Assembly (NCBI GenBank): GCA_030765045.1
Contig: CM060964.1
Span: forward strand, 170,900,719 to 170,964,718
Source: Tenodera sinensis
Taxonomy: Eukaryota; Arthropoda; Insecta; Mantodea; Mantidae
Direction of reading: 5' to 3'
Length of the DNA stretch: 64,000 bases
Position 1 is the first letter of the stretch. Every line of letters starts with the position of its first letter. The position numbers were made by a program, and so were the translations under genes. Shown piece by piece: positions 57,510 through 64,000 of this stretch. The notes beneath the pieces were generated by a model. It saw nothing but the letters and a program-made list of their open reading frames with translations. It made no database searches and was not told the origin of the DNA.

Positions 57510-58600
57510 TGTGTTAGATGACTTTCAGTTAGTTTCAGTAGTTCATTGTTTATCCCCTCTTCTCCTGGTGTTTTCCAGTTTTTTAGTTGATAATGGCAAT
57601 TTTAATTTCACTGTTGATTATTCATTTGGTTGGAAACGGAAGTTGCATAAAGCTGTTTATAAAAGTTGGTTGTATTGAATATGTCTCTTCTGGATGTCAA
57701 ATTTCTTCCAGCCAGGTTCTCTGTATCATCCATTGTTTTCCTTTATTGAGATTTTTCCTGGCTTTCCTGACTGAATTTGATGACTCAAGGATTTGTTTTG
57801 TTTGTGTTGAGCAATAGTTACGGATGTCTTTTCTTATTTTCCTTTTAGTTAACTTGCCTAGTTCAACATACTCCACTTTATGTTCTGAGATGTCTCTGGT
57901 TTGCAGTAGCTTAGATCTTTGTTCAATTAATTTTATGGTGTCTAGGCTTAATTGGTTGCTATTTTTGATATTGTCGTTCTCCCTGATAGCCTCTTTGCTT
58001 GCTTGTTGCAGACCTTATTCCAGTGCATTATACAATTCTTGGACTCCCCTTTCTGAATTTAATCTGATGTTTTGTATCTGTTCTTGTTATGTTTGTTGTA
58101 GTCTATTTTTATCCAGATTTTCTATATTTGGTCTTTGCAGTTTCACTCTAAATGTTCTTCTCTTTTTCATTGATCCATTCATTTTACCATTCTGTGATCT
58201 GTACCAAATTTTAGGTTGTTCAGAAGTTGTATGAACCATTTCAATTTACCCAAATCTTATATATTAAAAAATAATTATATTCTCACTGTCTATTTTATTA
58301 CTAGGAATAATGAGATGCACTCTAATCCTTGGATGTCTCTTATATCTCCTAGTTTGTCACTTATGATACAGTCAGTTTCATTTTTTGTCTTTCCATCAGG
58401 CGAATGCCAAGTCCATATCATATGTGGTGATTTTCTGAAGAAAGAATTTGCTATTCTTAATCTATATTCTTGTGCAAATTGGATTAGCCTTTCCCCTATA
58501 CAGGAGCTAGGCAAAACATTGAGCAGTGTTAGCACTTAATCAATCCATATGAAATGTCAAGATCGTCACCTCATACAATTCATTAATTACTTTTGAGTCA
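57510..58600 (-). pseudogene. RTE-like LINE endonuclease end and linker, decayed
   Basis: The frame 58535 to 58290 reads GERLIQFAQEYRLRIANSFF, RKSPHMIWTWHSPDGKTKNE, TDCIISDKLGDIRDIQGLEC. This is the APE-type endonuclease region with the W.SPDGKTKNEIDYI motif (here TDCII). The following about 780 bp should code the EN-RT linker but are too broken to read. Confidence 0.7.
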
Positions 58601-59010
58601 ATATATATTTAACAAGCTTGACCTATATATTATTATACCCCAAAGAAGTGGGTTAGAGCTGAAGAGTGGATGCTATAATCAAAATGTGCATGGAACTTCG
58701 ATCAACTACATATTAAGACTAACACAGAAATTTAAACAAAGCCCCATGGAGGACAGGGAAGTAATAGCACTATTGCTGAATTACTAGAAACACAAATTAG
58801 AAATGAAGTAATTGTTGTGCAGCCAAAAACAATTGCTAAAATGTTGAAATTAATAATTCAAATTCTTTATTGCTTGTATACCTACTTGACATTACAAGTT
58901 TTAAGCATTGTAACTATATAAGATATCATATACATTACATAAGTTTATAGTATTCACTTATGCATAAGAACAGAAATCACCTAAACAGTAATCACAATTC
59001 CTCAAGTGTA
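58601..59010. other. Unannotated AT-rich sequence
   Basis: No gene or repeat recognised. Confidence 0.4.
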
Positions 59011-60436
59011 TATAGGATGTTTCAAAAATAGGGGGCATAATTTCAGGTGTGTATTCCCCATAATTAGACAATCAAAATAGTTCATTACAACATGTGTCCG
59101 GAAATGCTTCATTTCCAAGTTATGGCCTTCACAACACTGAAACTCACCGGAACGTTTTTCTTGCTGCAGGTCATTGCCGTGAAAGGAGACATTAACAGGA
59201 CACTGACAGAAGTTATATTCAGTGTTGTGTTTGGCATTCGACTGTGCATTATGTACTCAAATCAGGAGCTGGCAGAAATGAACTTCATGTACGTTAAGAC
59301 AGTCGTTTGTACCAGGAGAGGTAGCCACAGCAACAATGTCCAGATCGGAACTCATTGGCTCCATCGCCATCTGTGCGAGCATTGAAAATTTAACTCTCTT
59401 AGTTTGGAGAGGGAGACCAAGATCTACAACTCCGACTGTAGAGGAGGAGCTTCTGGATGCTGTGGACACGACTCCTATCAGCACATGAAGGTCAGCCTTG
59501 CAAGTGAATGTTCCTCGTAGGACTGCCTGGAGACTGTTGCAAGCGCATTAGTTGTATCTTTATCATTTGTAATGTATACAGGCCCTCTCACCAGCAGATT
59601 ACCCTGCACGAGTTAGGTTCTGTCTGTGGTTCTTGCAGCAGTGTGGTGCAAATCTGAACTCTTGCTGCCTTAGTATTATTTGCAGATGAAGCACAGTTCA
59701 CACAAGATGGCATTACAAATTTCCACAATCAGCATAATGGGCATATGAAAATCCACGTGCAACTGTTCTATCTCATCACCAGGTGCGGTTCTCCCTCATC
59801 ATTGGTGGTCGATTAGTTGGACCCTGTGTACTTGGAAACAAACTTACAGGGCAGGCGTACACAAACTTCCTGGAAAACACCATACCTCATGTTGACGAAG
59901 AAACTCCACTAATAATTCGTCAACAAGCTCACTTCTTGCATGATGACATTCCTGTACACTTCAGTCGTACGACTCGCCGGCACTTGCATCGAAGGTTTCC
60001 TAATCGATGGATAGGTAGAGGTGGCACAATTACTTGGCCTCCATGCTTACCTGATTTGAATCCCCTTGATTTCTACGTGTGGGGTCATTTAAAATCATTG
60101 GTGTATTTGTCTCCGGTACCTGATTTGGAATCCCTCTAAAATCGAATTGCGGCATGTTGCGAGAACATACGCATTACTCCTGGAGTTTGGAATTGTGCTG
60201 GCAGGTCAATGAGACATCGATATGAGGTGTGTATTCAAGCAGAGGTGGACATTTTGAACATATTCTGCAGTAACAACGACCTGGGCAAAGGAAAACATTC
60301 CGGTGAATTTCAGTGTTGTGAAGGCCATAACTCGGAAATGTATTTCCGGACACATGTTGTAATGAACTAATTTGGTTGTCTAGAAACGTGGAATACATAC
60401 CTGAAATTATGCCCCCAATTTTTTAAACATCTGTAT
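59011..60436 (+). mobile_element. DNA transposon (Tc1/mariner superfamily, DUF4817 type) with about 150-bp inverted repeats
   Basis: Left end TATAGGATGTTTCAAAAATA...GGGGGCATAATTTCAGG and right end (minus strand) TATACAGATGTTTAAAAAAT...GGGGGCATAATTTCAGG are inverted copies over roughly 150 bp (59011-59162 and 60289-60436), with a handful of differences and small indels. The shared block includes TTACAACATGTGTCCGGAAA and GTTATGGCCTTCACAACACT. Between them lies one decayed transposase. TA dinucleotides at both ends fit the superfamily's TA target. At about 1.43 kb it has near-full-length structure. Confidence 0.88.
59255..60240 (+). pseudogene. DUF4817/Tc1-mariner-like transposase, broken
   Basis: The N-terminus resembles the DUF4817 helix-turn-helix found on insect transposases (QELAEMNFMYVKTVV). 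The catalytic domain begins FADEAQFTQDGITNFHNQH, the first acidic residue in its usual 'F.DEA.FT..G..N.HN.H' setting. Then come LVGPCVLGNKLTGQAYTNFL, FLHDDIPVHFSR (second acid; usual form is QHDGAPAHFSR) and RFPNRWIGRGGTITWPPCLP then DLNPLDFYVWGHLKSLVY, the third acidic region. Frameshifts near 59740-59790, several stops upstream of 59680 and a TAA-ended frame at 60137 make it non-functional. Confidence 0.82.
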
Positions 60437-60443
60437 AATGGTA

Positions 60444-60497
60444 TACGCGCGCACGCACGCACACACACACACGCACGCACGCACACACACACACACA

Positions 60498-60545
<48 letters not shown>
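60444..60545. repeat. (CA)n microsatellite with CG interruptions
   Basis: About 100 bp of CA/CG-CA dinucleotides: GCGCGCACGCACGCACACAC then a long ACAC run. Confidence 0.97.
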
Positions 60546-60547
<2 letters not shown>

Positions 60548-61123
60548 TTCTATTATATACATGTACATCATAATTTCTAGCAAGACCATTTGAGTTTTGT
60601 AGCAACATTATTACTCTGTGTTAATACAATGATACAATGATATGACGTTAGGTGTATTATTTTTTATTAATAATTGTTTGCAAGAGTGTACAGTGCTAAT
60701 ATTTGATATTATTCCCATGCATTTCTTTTGTAAAATCAGTAGTCTAATATGTACATCAGCTGCACCCTCCAGAGCTCCATACCATATAATAATTGTGGAT
60801 ATATAACACCATAATAACTAGTTTTTAACACATTCAAAGTTTTAAATCTAGAAAAATATCTCATTAGGTATATACCCTTACTTTACTATCTATCTTACTT
60901 TACTTACTATCAATGTGCGCATACCTAGATGTTTGTGAAAGAGTATACGCAGAAACAGCGTTTGTCACTTTCTTCAATAAATCCATTACATATTTCAACA
61001 GCAGGTTGATTTCCACTATGTGTATGAAATACATTAAAATTAACTATTTTTGTCTTATGTTGCATTCCAGTTGATTAATATTAAAGTAGTTATTTATTTG
61101 GACTAAGAATTAATTTGTTTATA
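60546..61123. other. Unannotated AT-rich sequence
   Basis: No gene, RNA or repeat recognised. Confidence 0.4.
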
Positions 61124-61399
61124 CTTGAGTTAATGTAACTTGGGTATTCTGACAGTTCCTTCTGAGTGTGCTACGCATGTGATAGCAGAGTGACACAGCA
61201 ATCTGTTACCATGACAACCAGGTTTGTCCTTGAAGTAGCCAAATGGGCTTAGTGGCCATGCAGTCCTGTCACAAAGTCTATTGGCTACTTCAAGGTCAAA
61301 CCTGGTTGTCATGACAACAGACCACTGTGCCATTCCCCTATTGCATGCATAGCGCACACCAAGGGAACTGTCAGAATACCCAAGTTACGTTAATTCAAG
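61124..61399. mobile_element. 276-bp foldback element (MITE-like)
   Basis: Almost the whole element is an inverted repeat. The left end CTTGAGTTAATGTAACTTGG and the reverse complement of the right end CTTGAATTAACGTAACTTGG match, as do TATTCTGACAGTTCC, ACCAGGTTTG and CCTTGAAGTAGCCAA inside, with about 40 bp of loop (GGGCTTAGTGGCCATGCAGT and onward). There is no coding capacity. It interrupts or truncates the LINE RT fragment to the right. The TSD is not resolved (possibly ATA). Confidence 0.8.
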
Positions 61400-61401
61400 C
61401 A

Positions 61402-62078
61402 TAGTAAGTCCCTGTGTAGATGAGTCCCAACACAACACTGCTTTCTCATCAGCACATGATAGCACGTTTGGGTTTGGGATGGTTAGAGAATCTTTTGTGT
61501 GTAATATAAAAAGTAGTGGACCCAATACAGAGCCTTGTGGTACACCACATTGAACTATTCCATCTTTTGACTTGTGTGTTACTTTATGGTAACCATTGTA
61601 AAATGGGATTTCTGTTCTTTGTTTCCAATTACTTAAATATGATAACAGTTTTTCTGCCAAACCCCTTATCCCATAGCTATTCAGTTTCCTAAGTAATATT
61701 CTATGATCCATACAAGCAAACGCTTTTGTTAAATCCAAGAATACACCTATCTTATTGTCATTTTCAAATTTAGCTATGCTGTCCTTAAGAAACTCTAAGG
61801 TAGCTGTTATTGTAGAATAGTTCTTACAAAACCCATGTTGTATACTCCTAACTACATTGTTCACTGATAGAAATTTATCCATCCTGACAAGTATAACTTT
61901 CTCCAGGAGTTTCGTTAGTGTTGAGGTTAGTGTGATAAGTCAATAATTTAAAGCTTTGTCACCTTTTTTGGATACTGGGCATACAGTACTGTTTAAACAT
62001 AAGAGAAATTCACCACTTACCAGAGAATACTTAAGTGTACCAGAGGCTTGATCAATTCATATTGTAACTTTTTTAGTG
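61402..62078 (-). pseudogene. LINE reverse transcriptase fragment
   Basis: Minus strand, in order: SGEFLLCLNSTVCPVSKKGD, one stop in the NYRPI position, TSTLTKLLEKVILVRMDKFL, QHGFCKNYSTITATLEFL (usual HGFRKGRST), KIGVFLDLTKAFACMDHRIL (catalytic block A), LRKLNSYGIRGLAEKLLSYL, GVPQGSVLGPLLFILHT, then SCADEKAVLCW in place of YADD. The last catalytic Asp is Glu, so the enzyme is inactive even apart from truncation. It is cut off by the foldback element at 61399 and by the LTR at 62081. The style is that of R1/Jockey/L2-like LINEs; the clade is uncertain. Confidence 0.8.
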
Positions 62079-62080
62079 GG

Positions 62081-62448
62081 TGTGAAGTAAATACGACAGA
62101 TGTAGTCTAGATAAAGAAACACTTTTATTTCCGTAAACAGTAACTTTGTACACTCGTTGCAACAACAAGAAAGTCTTTACCGATTCTCCAACAGCACGAC
62201 TCCGAATTCGTAACACAAAGAACTAACTCTTCTCCGTCGGCACAACTCTCCACATCGTCTGTCCGTCTCCGTCGGCACGACTACTCAACCTTCACATACG
62301 TCTGCCTGTTCTCCGTCGGCACTACTCAACGCTTCACGTACGTCTCTCACTTACGTCTGACTGACTCTCTCACACTTTACCGCTATTTATGTCTCCCAGG
62401 CACTATTCTGGAAGCTTCAAGAACGTTCACTTATTGCGCTGGGGTACA
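62081..62448 (-). repeat. Long terminal repeat (368 bp) of the LTR retrotransposon at the right edge
   Basis: Bounded by TGTGAAG (62081) and GGGGTACA (ends 62448), i.e. TG...CA ends with matching TGT/ACA. On the minus strand it has a TATA-like CATAAATAG (about 62388-62396) and a polyadenylation signal AATAAA (about 62130), in the right order for an LTR of an element reading leftwards. It lies directly after the gag/protease reading frame, so this would be the 3' LTR. No purine-rich tract precedes it, and only one copy is in the window, so the call rests on these signals. Confidence 0.55.
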
Positions 62449-63996
62449 AAGTAGAAGATTCCAGTAGCCTCTATCCTTTTCTCTCTTTCGGCAAGCGCCC
62501 CAACAATGCGGCCATGCTCTGTCTCTTTCCTTCGGCTCCTTTGCGGTAGTGCCGACAATAATGCGATGCGTGACACTACGGTTGTCGGCAATTAGATGCG
62601 GCGGGCGCGGTGACACTGCTCCCTCCTCAGAGCTGGTCGTCCCGACCAGCACTATCACTGCGGCATCTCCCTTGCGTCCTGGTGGACTAACCCATCGAAC
62701 CTCTTCTCCAGGAGGCACGATCCTAGGTATCGCTGTTGGATAGTGTCCCTTGGTCTGGGTAGGACGATGTATGCCATCCTGCTTCGAAATTCTGCAACAG
62801 TACCCCCAGTCTTGACGGTCCCTCGTCCAGTTGCCCTTCTTCCTGGTGTGTTGACGGGCCATCCTGCGCACTTGGAAACGGCTCACTGGGTACCATGTCC
62901 GCCGACCTCTCTGGCGCACCTTCGCAGCCACCTTGCTTCCGATGGGTCCGGCAACAAGCCCCGCCACATCCGCGCGAGTCGCGTCCACCACTGCACTCGT
63001 GTTCACTCGTGCTCGGCACGGCCTCTCCTGTATCCTGCCGTCCAAGATGATGTCCACCATTCTTTCGTTCACGGCACTATGCGTCAGGTGCTTGGATGGC
63101 TCCGACGGTCCTCCCATGTCACACGCCAAGTCGGTTCTCGCGTGTTGCTCGCCTGCTTGTGCGCTTCCCTGCTGATCGTCCTCCACGTCATATCCTGGTT
63201 GGTTACGTACCCGACACACTCCTCCAGGGGATCCTCGACGACGTCCCTGAACTGCCCCTTTGTCTTCCCCGAGACGGACACTTTCGTTATCTGAAACGGG
63301 GGCAACTGTCGCCTCGGCCACTAGGTACTCCCTCCCCGGGTCCGCGCTATTCCGTCTGCCCCTGGCTTCCAGTACTTTGACGCTCTCGTCAACTCTTACT
63401 ACCAGGGCGCCAAGACGTTCCCCGTCGTCCTCCACGACGTCCACATGCTGGCAGAGGTCTTCCACCTTTTCGCCGAGTTGTTCCACGTCTTCCGTCATGC
63501 CAATCAGTTCGCCGAGTTGTTCCACGTCTTTCGTCACGCCAATCCGTTCGCCGAGTTGTTCCACGTCTTCCGTCACGCCAATCCGTTCGCCGAGTTGTTC
63601 CACGTCTTCCCTCGCGCCAATCAGTTCGCCGAGTTGTTCCACGTCTTCCCTCATATCATCCGAAACGGGCGCAACTGTCGCCTCGCCCACTAGGTGCTCC
63701 CTCCCCGGCTCCGCGCTATTCCGTCTGCCCCTGGCATCCAGTACTTTGACGCTCTCGTCAACTCTTACTACCAGGGCGCCAAGACGTTCCCCGTCGTCCT
63801 CCACGACGTCCACGTGCTGGCAGAGGTCGTCCACCTTTTCGCCGAGTTCTTCCACGCCTTCCGTCACGCCAATCAGTTCGCCGTCAATTTTCGCCGATAG
63901 CTCCGTCTTCATCTCTTTCAGCTCGGCAGCGAGGTTGTTTCTCGTCTTTATTTCTTCTTTCAGCTCGGCAAAGAAGTTGTCGTTTGCCGTCTTCAT
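62431..63996 (-). pseudogene. LTR retrotransposon Gag-protease remnant (Ty3/gypsy-like), pol missing, runs off the window
   Basis: Minus-strand frame of at least 521 codons entering from the right edge. The first about 230 residues are a coiled-coil Gag with tandem 13-residue repeats (EDVEQLGERIGVT and variants, five in a row) inside a longer duplicated block (KVDDLCQHVDVVEDDGERLG to ATVAPVSD occurs twice). A damaged CCHC-like region follows (CRVRNQPGYD). Next is a retropepsin-like segment, VDIILDGRIQERPCRARVNT SAVVDATRADVAG, where active enzymes have ALVDTGA: the catalytic DTG is NTS, so the protease is dead. No reverse transcriptase or integrase follows; the frame runs into the LTR and stops at 62431. 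Most of pol has been deleted. Confidence 0.7.
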
Positions 63997-64000
63997 TTTG

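Larger units (their letters stand above)
56060..58600 (-). mobile_element. RTE-like LINE relic
   Basis: A minus-strand non-LTR element with recognisable endonuclease end (58535-58290), a decayed linker (58290-57510), RT (57505-56850) and C-terminal region (56784-56190), in the right order. Sequence style matches the 'endonuclease-reverse transcriptase' RTE-type LINEs abundant in insects. The ends are not sharply defined. Confidence 0.75.

Noticed and set aside
60407..60608. Minus-strand Cys/Val repeat frames
   Set aside because: They are translations of the (CA)n microsatellite.
62549..63900. Plus-strand frames of 64-183 codons opposite the Gag frame
   Set aside because: GC-rich shadow frames, some made of the antisense of the 39-bp Gag repeats (FAELFHVFRHAN). 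The minus-strand frame has the domain matches.

Overview
This is eukaryotic nuclear DNA, most likely from an insect or another arthropod. The evidence is one exon of a conserved nuclear gene (Sec31, COPII coat) with GT-AG boundaries, many transposon families typical of arthropod genomes (piggyBac, mariner, Tc1-like, a DUF4817-type transposase, Penelope-like, several LINE clades, tRNA-derived SINEs, an LTR element), and long non-coding tracts. There is no operon structure and no complete single-copy protein gene. I cannot name the species.

Layout. 1-5.4 kb: 3' part of a piggyBac element, a dead mariner, a solitary LINE tail, a tRNA-derived SINE with a 12-bp target-site duplication (TSD), and a degenerate tRNA-like sequence. 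5.4-10.5 kb: copy A of an RNase H-bearing LINE (I-group-like architecture: ORF1 with three CCHC knuckles; ORF2 = endonuclease, reverse transcriptase, RNase H, C-terminal zinc motif). 10.6-12.8 kb: a Penelope-like (PLE) remnant whose inverted terminal repeats bracket later insertions (a poly(A) retroposon, a Jockey-like LINE, a tRNA-like SINE). 13.27-13.54 kb: the Sec31 exon. 14.8-19.3 kb: LINE copy C nested inside older copy D. 19.4-22.3 kb: a SINE, a LINE relic split by a PLE fragment, and a Tc1-like relic. 22.6-28.9 kb: copy B, a full-length 6.34-kb LINE with a 13-bp TSD and a SINE inside its ORF1. 29.1-29.8 kb: (TA)n and a LINE relic. 30.2-54.4 kb: a very large minisatellite with a 19-bp unit and an almost G-free + strand, interrupted at 46.86-48.57 kb by LINE copy E. 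54.5-64 kb: an unidentified short reading frame, a LINE tail, ORF1p-like and RTE-like LINE relics, a DNA transposon with about 150-bp inverted repeats, a (CA)n tract, a 276-bp foldback element, a LINE RT fragment, and the 3' part of an LTR retrotransposon (gag/protease plus LTR) that runs off the right edge.

Two things stand out. The first is the 19-bp array: about 22.5 kb, probably over 1,000 units, with multi-kilobase internal duplications. Because 19 is 1 modulo 3, all three + frames carry the same open peptide cycle, so its long apparent ORFs are artefacts. Its minus strand repeats a 5'-splice-site-like sequence and a T-box half-site nearly every unit. The second is the LINE family's short 3'-terminal hairpin plus tetranucleotide tail, found at eight places, including a 51-bp insertion that is nothing but this tail and has its own 10-bp TSD. 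No host gene other than Sec31 is identified. The transposon genes are all broken, truncated or incomplete, although the truncated copy E frame is undamaged over its length.
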